This document shows positions 14,967-22,076 of a DNA stretch of 32,244 nt, in pieces. A program made the translations under genes and the position numbers. The DNA is taken from assembly GCF_000337175.1 (NCBI RefSeq), contig NZ_AOIJ01000063.1, forward strand, positions 154,697 through 186,940, given 5' to 3'. The notes under the pieces were generated by a model. The model saw only the letters and a program-made list of their open reading frames with translations, was not told the DNA's origin and did not search any database. How positions within the stretch are numbered: position 1 is the first letter of the stretch; the number at the start of each line of letters is the position of its first letter. The stretch comes from Natrinema gari JCM 14663 (GTDB lineage Archaea > Halobacteriota > Halobacteria > Halobacteriales > Natrialbaceae).

Positions 14967-15725
14967 ATGTCTAGTAACAACTCGAGTAGCAAGGTCGTTA
15001 CGGTCGATGAACAGGCACTCAAACAGGCGGACAAGCAGGCGGTCTATGAAGACGGCTTCCCGGTCGTCGACGAGACGCTGGAATTCGAGGCAGCAGTCGA
15101 GCAAGCGGTCCAAGCAAAGGTGGATGCGAACCACCCAGACGGGATCGTCGACACGAGCGGTGACCGGATTCACGGTGCCACCCTCGAGCAGGAAGAGCGG
15201 ATTCGAGCACGAGAGGATGAACTCGAGCGAATCAGTGCCCAAGCCGAGATAGGAACACAAGAGGGCCGTGCAAAGCGGACGCGAACGATCGCTGCGGACC
15301 AGAACAAAGCGCGGCGTCTCGAGTTCCAGAAACGGGCGGCAAGCGTGGATCCGATGGCGGACCCGGAACGAGCAGATCCCCGGACAGAACTTACTCAAGA
15401 GCAGTTGGTGGCCGTGAATAAGCAGTCGATGCGACTCGCGAAGCAGTTGGATGGCTGGTCTCGAGCGGCGATCAGCCGGCGGTTGAGTGAAGCCGTCGTC
15501 GGTGGGCAAGACCTGACGAGTGCGGTCGTCAACGTGTTCGAAGAGTTGCAGACGGCGCCTGGACACGTGATCCCAATTGGGAAACTCGAGGAGGTCTCTC
15601 GGAAGGAGGTGAGCATCGAAGGGCGTGTCGAAACCCTGTGGGATCCCTCGCACTCGAGCATCGCACAGGTCGGGCTCATCGCAGACGACAGTGGACAGAC
15701 GCGTGTGACCATCTGGAAGTCATAA
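14967..15725 (+). CDS. RPA-like OB-fold DNA-binding protein, cut by a premature stop
   Basis: 252 residues: a charged, coiled-coil-like N-terminal half (about 60-130), a helical middle, then an OB-fold starting at about 205 with GHVIPIGKLEEVSRKEVSIE, GRVETLWDPS and GLIADDSGQTRVTIWKS. The frame stops at TAA 15723-15725 in the middle of the OB-fold. In the same frame sequence continues with APWIEEGKQVRIHKAARNWH and VAVTGWTT-like strands to RGRWWE and TAG at 15861-15863, clearly the rest of the domain. Single-stranded DNA binding in replication or repair is the family role. The truncated protein lacks the last strands and is likely non-functional. Confidence 0.7.
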   Translation: MSSNNSSSKVVTVDEQALKQADKQAVYEDGFPVVDETLEFEAAVEQAVQAKVDANHPDGIVDTSGDRIHGATLEQEERIRAREDELERISAQAEIGTQEGRAKRTRTIAADQNKARRLEFQKRAASVDPMADPERADPRTELTQEQLVAVNKQSMRLAKQLDGWSRAAISRRLSEAVVGGQDLTSAVVNVFEELQTAPGHVIPIGKLEEVSRKEVSIEGRVETLWDPSHSSIAQVGLIADDSGQTRVTIWKS

Positions 15726-15863
15726 GACGCGCCGTGGATTGAGGAAGGCAAGCAGGTGCGGATTCATAAGGCTGCTCGGAACTGGCACGAAGGCCGTGTC
15801 TCACTGGCCGTAACCGGCTGGACGACGATTAACTTCCCCGAGCGCGGCCGCTGGTGGGAATAG
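15726..15863 (+). pseudogene. Stranded 3' end of the RPA-like gene
   Basis: In-frame continuation after the TAA at 15723: 45 codons encoding the last OB-fold strands (EEGKQVRIHKAARNWHEGRV, SLAVTGWTTINFPERGRWWE) to TAG. No shift of frame is needed, so the break is a nonsense substitution (or a 3-base change), not an indel. Confidence 0.7.
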
Positions 15864-15865
15864 CC

Positions 15866-15883
15866 GGGGGAAGCCCCCTTTTT
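15866..15883 (+). terminator. Hairpin plus T-tract terminator
   Basis: GGGGG AAG CCCCC followed by TTTTT, directly after the true end of the RPA-like gene. Both the stem and the T-tract fit archaeal termination. Confidence 0.7.
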
Positions 15884-16078
15884 GCTGGTGTGAACGCAGT
15901 CACCGCCACCTCCCACCACCTCCACGGTCCGGGCTGCTTACGGCCGATGGCCGTTGTGCTGCCGGGCTTTCGCCACCGCATGAATCTGTTTCATGACGCT
16001 GCCATCTCCTGGTGAGTTTCTGTGCCCTACAAGTGGGTGAAGGGTAGTCAGAACTGTTCATTGCCCTTCATGAACACC
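15884..16078. other. Non-coding spacer with small palindromes
   Basis: No gene seen. Contains ACGGCC GAT GGCCGT (about 15944-15958) and CATGAA TCTGT TTCATG (about 15979-15995), short hairpins ahead of the zinc-ribbon gene at 16079. Confidence 0.35.
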
Positions 16079-16264
16079 ATGGCTTTCAGAGAGATTTACG
16101 AGACAACATTCGACGAAGACGTCCAGCCCGCCTCGAGTGCCAGTCAGTGTCCCAAGTGCAACGGACGGGTGACCACCAACGCAGTCGAAACTCGTTGTGA
16201 AGACTGTGGATTCCTTATCGAACCGCAACAATACCAGGCCCAGAAAAGAGTCAATTCCACTTAA
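16079..16264 (+). CDS. TFB-type zinc-ribbon-only protein
   Basis: 61 residues from ATG 16079 (MAFREIYETTFDEDVQ); in-frame ATG 16070 and an upstream start at 16022 are possible. The zinc ribbon CPKCNGRVTTNAVETRCEDC followed by GFLIE matches the N-terminal B-ribbon of haloarchaeal transcription factor B. Instead of the linker (B-reader) and two cyclin repeats, the protein ends after 20 more residues. The B-ribbon contacts RNA polymerase, so a ribbon-only protein might compete with full TFB, or it may be a truncated TFB gene. No cyclin-repeat remnants follow. Confidence 0.65.
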   Translation: MAFREIYETTFDEDVQPASSASQCPKCNGRVTTNAVETRCEDCGFLIEPQQYQAQKRVNST

Positions 16265-16339
16265 ATAGAATGCCATTGAGAAAAACTACACAAGTATTGG
16301 AATAAGATATTTGCTGGAGTAACAACATAGATTTGGATA

Positions 16340-16477
16340 ATGACAGAATGTGATGGTTGTGGCTCACATGTCACCGAGAACTATTTTCGGGTTTTCGCCG
16401 TTGATGGTGATCTGCCAGCGTGTATCCATTGTGCCAGCAACCGTGAAGCTCGAGAAGCAGGACTCCGCCAGCAATAG
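16340..16477 (+). CDS. 45-residue CxxC zinc-finger protein (DUF7563-like)
   Basis: ATG 16340 to TAG 16475-16477. The sequence has two knuckles, CDGCGSHVTENYFRVF and LPACIHCASNREAREAG, the pattern of a tiny haloarchaeal zinc-finger family that I recall as DUF7563. It is preceded by an A/T-rich stretch and lies 84 bases before the 292-residue zinc-ribbon gene. Function unknown, probably nucleic-acid or protein binding. Confidence 0.6.
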   Translation: MTECDGCGSHVTENYFRVFAVDGDLPACIHCASNREAREAGLRQQ

Positions 16478-16561
16478 CGTCTCAGTGGTATCATTTCTAG
16501 ATCTACTCTCCCGAACTGGGACCTGATCAAGACGTGAGACAACACGATCCATCACCAACCA

Positions 16562-17440
16562 ATGACTGACCGAGATTCTGACTTTGAAGAGCTTCGTCCG
16601 ACCGGCGAAGCGTCGCATATCCCAGACGAGACACTCAGCGAAGATGATGACGGCGAACCTGATCGACAGCGGATGGCGACGGCTGGATATCCGGACACTC
16701 CAACGGAAACAGACTCCGAGTGTCGCTCCTGTGGCGCACCGATCCCAGCTGACCGGACCAAATGCCTGTTCTGTCTCACCAACCATATCGAGAACTCCTC
16801 TTCTGAGACAGACAGATCAGCAACAGAGTGGACACTCCTCGGCGTCGTCCACATGCTTGTTGAGTCGTCGACGTTCTACGGCGCCGTCGCGAAAGGCGGG
16901 GCCGCTGCGATGCTCCTTGCCTCGAGTGCGACCGAACAGGCTGTCGACAACTGCACGATCATCTACGATCTCGAGGACGAGCCTGCAGCCCAATTGACCG
17001 ATCGGTGGCCCGTGCTTCCTGCTGCAGCACAGATTACGTCCACTGGCGGTGAGCAGCTTTTCGCAGCGGCCCATGATCGAACAGCGTGGACTGACCAATC
17101 AGCGGTGGGTAGCGACTGCGAACCAACAACCTATCTCTACGACGAGGGTGGATCCGGCATTCGCGATGAGCAGCGACTTGCGACGGTGCTCGACAATGTC
17201 GGTGATGATGCGTGGCTAGTTCCTGCAATTGCCCTCCAGCAGGCACCTCAAGAACGTGAACCTGAGCATCAAGATAGTGGCATTCCGACCAAAGAACGCC
17301 TCGAGTGTCACCAGTGCGGACGCACAACCGATCATCGATTCAGCGGTCATGAATCGGTTCCCGACGAAACCTGGACCGGCCACGCAATCCGGGAGTGCCA
17401 GGTCTGCGGGACGCCGCGCTATGGGCCGAGCCCAGAATGA
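16562..17440 (+). CDS. 292-residue protein with N- and C-terminal zinc ribbons
   Basis: Acidic disordered N-terminus (1-50), a first zinc ribbon CRSCGAPIPADRTKCLFC (about 54-71), a middle alpha/beta region, and a last ribbon-like segment CHQCGRTTDHRFSGHE with CQVCG. The middle contains RWPVLPAAAQITSTGGEQLF and later TYLYDEGGSGIRDEQRL, DDAWLVPA. The same spaced residues (RWxxLPxAAxxTSxxGExL ... LYDxxxxGIRxxxxLxxxL ... WxVPA) occur in the frameshifted gene at 18577-19076, so the two share a domain. Function unknown. The stop is followed directly by the TTAACCAACA inverted repeat. Confidence 0.65.
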   Translation: MTDRDSDFEELRPTGEASHIPDETLSEDDDGEPDRQRMATAGYPDTPTETDSECRSCGAPIPADRTKCLFCLTNHIENSSSETDRSATEWTLLGVVHMLVESSTFYGAVAKGGAAAMLLASSATEQAVDNCTIIYDLEDEPAAQLTDRWPVLPAAAQITSTGGEQLFAAAHDRTAWTDQSAVGSDCEPTTYLYDEGGSGIRDEQRLATVLDNVGDDAWLVPAIALQQAPQEREPEHQDSGIPTKERLECHQCGRTTDHRFSGHESVPDETWTGHAIRECQVCGTPRYGPSPE

Positions 17441-17457
17441 CTTGTCCGCGTCAGGGC

Positions 17458-17499
17458 TTAACCAACAGACGGCGATGGTGCAGCGTGGCTGTTGGTTAA
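17458..17499. repeat. Inverted repeat TTAACCAACA-N22-TGTTGGTTAA, copy 2
   Basis: Arms 17458-17467 and 17490-17499, 22-base spacer, identical arms and spacing to the copy at 10311; here the match extends one further base inside (G/C). Spacer sequences differ, so the conserved part is the arms. Located between the 292-residue gene and the 57-residue gene. Confidence 0.7.
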
Positions 17500-17563
17500 C
17501 AGAACGGTCGCCCGTGCTATCGTGTCATGTTTGTCTGCGCCGCGATCGGCTGAGGCGCATTCA

Positions 17564-17737
17564 ATGGATCCACGCAACACACCAGGATACAGACTGCATC
17601 GTGCACTCAGTCAACTCAACCATCTCGAGGGCGATCAACTGACTGACACAGATAGAGAACGAATCGAGACAGCAACGGCGCTCTTGGAGGAAGTGAGCCA
17701 TCTCACTCGCTCCCCCATCATTCTAGGCTCTCCATAG
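17564..17737 (+). CDS. 57-residue helical protein
   Basis: ATG 17564 is preferred over 17492 because the latter lies in the inverted-repeat region. The product begins MDPRNTPGYRLHRALSQLNH and continues as a charged helix (LTDTDRERIETATALLEEVS). No family recognised. Length, composition and position between conserved-looking small genes suggest a real small protein. Confidence 0.5.
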   Translation: MDPRNTPGYRLHRALSQLNHLEGDQLTDTDRERIETATALLEEVSHLTRSPIILGSP

Positions 17738-17740
17738 ACG

Positions 17741-17747
17741 TTTAAGT
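17741..17747 (+). promoter_or_regulatory. TATA element of the toxin-antitoxin operon
   Basis: TTTAAGT lies 24-30 bases before the ATG at 17771 with no Shine-Dalgarno sequence: expected geometry for a leaderless haloarchaeal transcript. Confidence 0.55.
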
Positions 17748-17770
17748 CATCCCGAGCCGATTGTGTAGAC

Positions 17771-18022
17771 ATGGCCACCGATCTCACCGAACGTGTCCAA
17801 GAGATCGCAGAAGCACGAGATGTCGCCGAGTCGGAGATCCTTGAACAGGCTCTGGAACGCGGTGTCGAAGATCTCTGGATCGATCTGGTTCTCTCGCGGT
17901 ATGTCAACGACGAAATCGATCGGGGAACGGCAATTGACCTCGTTGGGCGAGATCGCGTCAAGCGTGCAGAGCGCGAACTCCAGGTAGTTGAAGACGATGT
18001 TCAGTGGGGTCTGAGTGCGTGA
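17771..18022 (+). CDS. UPF0175-family antitoxin-like protein
   Basis: 83 residues: a helical N-terminus (LTERVQEIAEARDVAESEIL) leading to the family core LEQALERGVEDLWIDLVLSR and YVNDEIDRGTAIDLVG, ending ERELQVVEDDVQWGL. UPF0175 proteins are commonly the antitoxin partner of DUF3368/PIN toxins, and that gene overlaps this one by four bases (GTGA at 18019-18022). Preceded by a good TATA element. High confidence in the pairing, moderate in function. Confidence 0.8.
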   Translation: MATDLTERVQEIAEARDVAESEILEQALERGVEDLWIDLVLSRYVNDEIDRGTAIDLVGRDRVKRAERELQVVEDDVQWGLSA

Positions 18023-18485
18023 TCGTCGCGGTCGCTGATACAGGCCCACTCATTCATCTCGACGAAATCGGTGCGATTGACGTGCTGTCAGCAGTCGATG
18101 GATTGCTCATCTCTCAGACCGTGTACGAGGAACTCGAGGCAGGTACAGTTCCTCCTGCACTCAGCAATCTCGAGTACGAACTCGTCGAGGCTGATCAGAC
18201 TGAACTCACAGTGAATCTGAACCTCGATCCCGGTGAAACTGCCGCTCTCGCGGTTGCGTCTGCCGCTCAGCTGTTCTGTTGACTGATGATCTTGAAGCTC
18301 GAGATGCTGCTAACGATCTCAGTATCGAAGTGCATGGTTCAATCGGTGTTATCGTTCTCGCGTATCATCGTGACCAACTTACGAAATCAAAAGCAGCCGA
18401 GCTAATGCGGACACTACAAACAGAAACAAGCCTATTTATTACGGATTCAGTGGTTGAACAAGGAGTTTCGCTGCTTGAAAACTAA
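18019..18485 (+). pseudogene. DUF3368-like PIN toxin, frameshifted
   Basis: GTG start at 18019 overlaps the antitoxin stop. First part: VIVAVADTGPLIHLDEIGAI (PIN Asp), LISQTVYEELEAGTVP, then DPGETAALAVASAAQ, ending at a TGA at 18280-18282. The second part continues in another frame from about 18279: TDDLEARDAANDLSIEVHGS, the PIN acidic centre and GxxG-like turn, then a helical end to 18485. Inserting one base near 18274-18279 restores a single frame of about 155 residues of normal DUF3368 length. As it stands, the toxin lacks its catalytic second half while the antitoxin is intact. Confidence 0.75.
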
Positions 18486-18496
18486 TCTTGATTTTA

Positions 18497-18521
18497 TGCG
18501 CCGGTAACGGGTGCCGGCGCA
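18497..18521. terminator. Hairpin after the toxin gene
   Basis: TGCGCCGG at 18497-18504 pairs with CCGGCGCA at 18514-18521; the T-run ATTTTAT lies just before it. Could be a terminator for the toxin-antitoxin operon or a leader structure for the next gene. Confidence 0.35.
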
Positions 18522-18576
18522 CTGGGTAAGACCAAGCGAACACTGACCAGAGCGTCGGCGCAGTGAGGTATCCGAG

Positions 18577-19076
18577 ATGCATATGTTAATTTACGCACTG
18601 GTAGAGGCATCGACAGCAGAAGAAGCACTGTCAACCGGAAAGACCGTGTTTGACCGACTGGTCGGGCGGAGCCGAATTCTTGTGCAGCGTTCGACTACTA
18701 CGTCACCTTCGACGAAGAGGACACGACAGTGTCTGGAAAAGCACGGTGGGGCGACCTACCGACAGCTGCACCCGTTACGTCCGACGAAGGTGAAGAACTC
18801 CTCGAGCGGGCCTGGGAGACCACAACGGAAACGTTCCAACGCAATCTGAATCGGGTGAAGCAAGCACTCGAGGAACGCAGCGACGATGAGATCATGCGCG
18901 ATGAGGGCCTCGCTCGGCACGCCTTCCAACAGGTCAGTGCCTCCCGTGGCCCGTCGATCTGCCTGTATGATCAGCACGCGACTGGTATCCGCCATCGCAG
19001 ACACCTCGATCGCCTCCTCGAGGAGACTGACGAGCGCGAGACGTGCTGGATCGTGCCGGCAGACGTCCATTTCTGA
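18577..19076 (+). pseudogene. Small-domain protein sharing a domain with the 292-aa gene, frameshifted
   Basis: ATG 18577 starts MHMLIYALVEASTAEEALST, GKTVFDRLVGRS. The frame then shifts; the continuation AAFDYYVTFDEEDTTVSGKA, RWGDLPTAAPVTSDEGEELL and a long charged helix lead to LYDQHATGIRHRRHLDRLL and WIVPADVHF, ending 19076. One base missing near 18671-18673 (CC for CCC) explains it; the full protein would be about 166 residues. A separate open frame from 18729 could give a 115-residue product. The shared RWxxLPxAAxxTS and LYDxxxxGIR ... WxVPA pattern links it to the 292-residue gene at 16562. Function unknown. Confidence 0.65.
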
Positions 19077-19082
19077 GTAATC

Positions 19083-19448
19083 ATGCCCCGAATCACCAAC
19101 TGGACACGAGAGAGTCGAACACCCACGCTGGCATATCGAAACACGGTGACTGGAGCACGAGCCGTCCTACATCGTGCCCCGGACTCCTACGCGTACAAGT
19201 GGCGGGCAGCGATCCTCGTCGATGGCTATCCAGTGTGGTCTCGTGGCTTCGAGACAAAAGAAGTGACCAGCTTTCGGGATGTGCTTCGGAACCAACCAGC
19301 CCCCGAACTCGCTTGTCCTGAGTGTCCGAACAACGACGTTATGCTCGGTCAGAAATCTGCCACTGGTGCGAAGATCCAGCGATGGTTCGACTGTCCTGAC
19401 TGTGGCTACGAAGCCCCCTCGAAAATCGTCTATGGCGCAGAACGCTAG
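19083..19448 (+). CDS. 121-residue protein with C-terminal CxxC zinc ribbon
   Basis: Starts MPRITNWTRESRTPTLAYRN, has a beta-rich first half (YKWRAAILVDGYPVWSRGFE) and a C-terminal zinc ribbon CPECPNNDVMLGQK ... WFDCPDCGYEAPS. The ATG is six bases after the stop of the previous gene, so the two are probably co-transcribed. I recall a haloarchaeal family with this start (possibly DUF7568) but cannot confirm the name. Nucleic-acid binding is likely. Confidence 0.7.
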   Translation: MPRITNWTRESRTPTLAYRNTVTGARAVLHRAPDSYAYKWRAAILVDGYPVWSRGFETKEVTSFRDVLRNQPAPELACPECPNNDVMLGQKSATGAKIQRWFDCPDCGYEAPSKIVYGAER

Positions 19449-19499
19449 CAGCAGGTGAGAGCGCAAGCTGTGAAGTGTGCATCACTGCACGGCGGGTAC

Positions 19500-19504
19500 T
19501 TTTA
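19500..19504 (+). promoter_or_regulatory. TATA-like element of the HD-domain gene
   Basis: TTTTA 25-29 bases before the ATG at 19529, no Shine-Dalgarno sequence: leaderless arrangement that supports 19529 as the start. Confidence 0.4.
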
Positions 19505-19528
19505 GTGGGCAATACTGACAGCAGAGAC

Positions 19529-20080
19529 ATGAGCGAGGATGTAGTCAGAGCCGCGTTTCCCGAACTCGAGGTGATCGAAGACGACGATCTTCGAGCGGGT
19601 GTTGTCAGTGCGTGGGCGACGGCCATCGAAGAGAACGACATCGACGACCTCACCGAGGTACCGTGGCTGCCTCCAACACAGCGTGCGTTAGGGTTGGAGA
19701 ACGAACGGCTGGTAAGCCACGTTCGGGACGTAACTGCCTGTGCCGTCGCGCTCGCAGAGACGCTTCTTAAGCGGCGCGAGGTCACGCTCTCAGTGGATAC
19801 TGTGGTTGCTGGTGCACTCATCCACGACGTGAGCAAACTCGCCGAATTCGACGGGATGGCCGAGACGCCGGTTTACAACCTGCTCGGACATCCCTACTAC
19901 GGAGTCTACGTCGTTGCAGCAGTGGACCTGCCAGTCGAACTGGCACACATCGTGCTCTCCCATACGAGCCGAACGCCGGTCAAGCCGGCGACGATCGAAG
20001 CGGAACTCATCAGGAGAGCCGACGAAGTCGCAGCAGCTGCCATCCGGTCACAGGCAACAGATGACCTTCGGACCGTATAA
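19529..20080 (+). CDS. HD-domain phosphohydrolase
   Basis: 183 residues from ATG 19529 (MSEDVVRAAFPELEVIEDDD). An upstream in-frame start at 19475 is less likely because a TATA-like element lies between. HD-superfamily residues: H in LVSHVRDVTA, the HD pair in GALIHDVSKLAEFDG, then LGHPYYGVYV, VLSHTSR and RADEVAAAA. This is the YfbR/HDIG-like layout, suggesting hydrolysis of a nucleotide or phosphate ester, but the substrate cannot be read from the sequence. Lies in the same-strand cluster of small zinc-finger and toxin-antitoxin genes. Confidence 0.75.
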   Translation: MSEDVVRAAFPELEVIEDDDLRAGVVSAWATAIEENDIDDLTEVPWLPPTQRALGLENERLVSHVRDVTACAVALAETLLKRREVTLSVDTVVAGALIHDVSKLAEFDGMAETPVYNLLGHPYYGVYVVAAVDLPVELAHIVLSHTSRTPVKPATIEAELIRRADEVAAAAIRSQATDDLRTV

Positions 20081-20166
20081 CCGCTGTATTGAACGACCGG
20101 TGCTTCCCCCGTACTTACCGTAGCACGTGGTCATCTCTCACTTGCGGAAAACCAGAGAGCAATGCA

Positions 20167-20196
20167 GTTTTTCGTGCCTCAACAGGGGCGGAGGCG
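20167..20196 (+). promoter_or_regulatory. Leader motif copy D (before the 75-aa gene)
   Basis: GTTTTTCGTGCCTCAACAGG followed by GGCGGAGGCG, 37 bases before the ATG at 20204. An in-frame ATG at 20162 would translate the motif itself, so 20204 is the better start. Confidence 0.5.
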
Positions 20197-20203
20197 ATAT
20201 CCA

Positions 20204-20431
20204 ATGAGCGATACACCAGAGCAACCCCGAAACTCGAGCGAACTCTCACCAGCACAGCGGCTCGAGGCACCGAACACACGACTCATCAACGCCAGCATCG
20301 CGACGATCAACGATATGGAGACGCTTCGAGCCTGCATCGCCTACGAAAACCAACACCAACAACGCGTTCCGATCCTCCGCCAACTCGAGAAGCGGGCTAT
20401 CGAACTCCGCTCACAGGACGACGATGACTAA
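20204..20431 (+). CDS. 75-residue conserved small protein
   Basis: Starts MSDTPEQPRNSSELSPAQRL. The core ASIATINDMETLRACIAYEN and QHQQRVPILRQLEKR is shared with the broken paralogue at 10098. Predicted helical, with an acidic tail. Two copies in one window, each behind the same leader motif, suggest a selected function or a mobile leader-plus-gene cassette. Family not named. Confidence 0.65.
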   Translation: MSDTPEQPRNSSELSPAQRLEAPNTRLINASIATINDMETLRACIAYENQHQQRVPILRQLEKRAIELRSQDDDD

Positions 20432-20522
20432 CTCGATACTGCCAGTGTCAGATTGCAGGACGACCAGGAGGAACCTTGCCAATTCCTTGCCCTGTACGTG
20501 ATGACGTGAAAGCCGTCACCAG

Positions 20523-21496
20523 TCATCGCTGTACTTCTGTCCCTGCTCGGAAACTCGTGAGGTCGTCGATACGCTCTTCGAGTGCTTCGATTTCCTGTTG
20601 CAGTTCTTCAGCTTCTGTCTCCTCGCTGGCGGCAAGCCGGTCCTTCAAGCCCTGGAGGCGCGACTCCTTGACGTCGTCGTCGACCTCTGCCTTGCGAACG
20701 TACTCGCTCTCATCGATCTCGTATACATCGGATTCGGTAAGCGTCGTCACCTCAAGTGCTTCGTCGACCTTCTGGCGATCAACGGTCATGACGCGCTCAC
20801 GGTCGATCCCTTCTGCCTCGAGCATCGAGAGGACGTCCTCATCGTCTTTGAGCGAGCGGTTACGGCGACTCGTACGCTGGACAGAACCGTACTGACCAGC
20901 GACAGGCCGGTCGTGATGGAGGCGTGAGAGAAGCACATCGGCGACCTCCTGGCGAAAGTCGTTGGCGTCACGCTGGACATCCGACAGCAGTGTGTAGAGA
21001 TTCACCAGTGTGGCCGTCTCCAACTCAGGCAGGTCGGTTACGTCATGGCGCTCGAGTGCATCGATCAGCAGTAGCGCATCCGAGTAGACGTCCAGACCGT
21101 CGGGTTCGGTTCGGTCGTCATCGGTGTCTGGTTCGTGTGCTGTATCGGCCAGTTGGGTCGTCGTCGGTCCGTCTGTCTCGGCAATCACACCCGCATCTTC
21201 GTCGATCTCGAAGCAGGGATGGACGCTCAATACCGCTGGATACGGGTCAGCATCTGGCGGGAGCCGGTCAAGATCAAACCCATCGTGCGCAGTCTGTATC
21301 TGATGATACAGCGACTCGAACTGATCGCGTTGGAGCGGGCGCTTCTCGTTTGACTCGTCAAACTGGACGATAACGCGGTGTTCTTGGGATCTGTGATGTG
21401 GACGTGGGAGTGCGACAGTGGTGTGATCAGTGTCGCGTCCGCCGGCAGGTCATCCAGATGCTCGAGAAGCGTGTGCCAACTGACGCTGAATGGCAT
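20523..21496 (-). pseudogene. Acidic coiled-coil protein, frameshifted (about 325 aa if restored)
   Basis: ATG 21496 starts MPFSVSWHTLLEHLDDLPAD, ATLITPLSHSHVHITD. The frame then shifts; the continuation QEHRVIVQFDESNEKRPLQR, DQFESLYHQIQTAHDGFDLD, RLPPDADPYPAVLSVHP runs into the long ORF 20523-21230. One base missing in the GGG at 21386-21388 (minus CCC) explains the break. The first part has a small mixed fold; the second half is very acidic and ends in a coiled coil (VKESRLQGLKDRLAASEETE). Function unknown. A start at 21230 (TTG) would give a 235-residue product. Confidence 0.65.
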
Positions 21497-21636
21497 ACAC
21501 GGAAGTTACGCGCCAACTCGACTAAACCTTGTTCTCGACGGGTGTCAGAGAACTCTCCCATGGTTTGATCCACCGACTGCTGCGGTGAATTGGCCGGTAA
21601 GTAGATGTGCTTATTGAGCGGCGAGTATTCTATTAG

Positions 21637-22075
21637 TCACGAGTAGGGTTCGTGGAAACGTGCTAATACTCTCGGACATAAGTATGTGAATATATCTGGT
21701 ATATTGATATTGTCCAGTGCACAGAGGGCAGCATCACGAAGTTCGTCAAGCGTTTCGAATAGGCGGTTGCCGCGTGATTGATCGAGTTGTCGCCAGCACT
21801 CTTCCGCGGGGTTCAGATCTGGTGAACCCCGCGGAAGGTAACACAGTTCGATCGGAGTATCTTCAACGAACTCTTGGACTCTGTTCGCCGTGAAAGACGT
21901 TGTCGAGAGAGATCATATGGGAGTAACGTACTCTTCTTTGAAATATTTTGGCTGACAGTATCAGCTGCAGACCAATAGATCGTCAACGAGTACTGGTTGA
22001 AATCCTCCCTCCAGCCAATCACGTTCTCTGAAGAAATCAGGTAAGGCTTGGTGGTGACAGCAGGATAAAAGACGC
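21637..22075 (-). pseudogene. IS630-family transposase remnant
   Basis: On the minus strand the C-terminal part is readable: VQEFVEDTPIELCYLPRGSP, DLNPAEECWRQLDQ (catalytic Glu region), NRLFETLDELRDAALCALD, TYLCP, and a TGA at 21637-21639. Upstream coding-like sequence (VIGWREDFNQYSLTIYWSAA) is in another frame, with at least one more shift near 21890-21910. The N-terminal HTH half is missing. No inverted terminal repeats were found. Confidence 0.65.
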
Positions 22076-22076
22076 C

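Noticed and set aside
10311-17499. TTAACCAACA repeats as part of a CRISPR array
   Set aside because: Only two copies 7 kb apart, each an inverted pair rather than direct repeats with spacers.
18729-19076. Independent 115-residue gene
   Set aside because: The open frame is the continuation of the gene starting at 18577 after a one-base shift; coding sequence extends upstream of the would-be start (FDYYVTFDEED).
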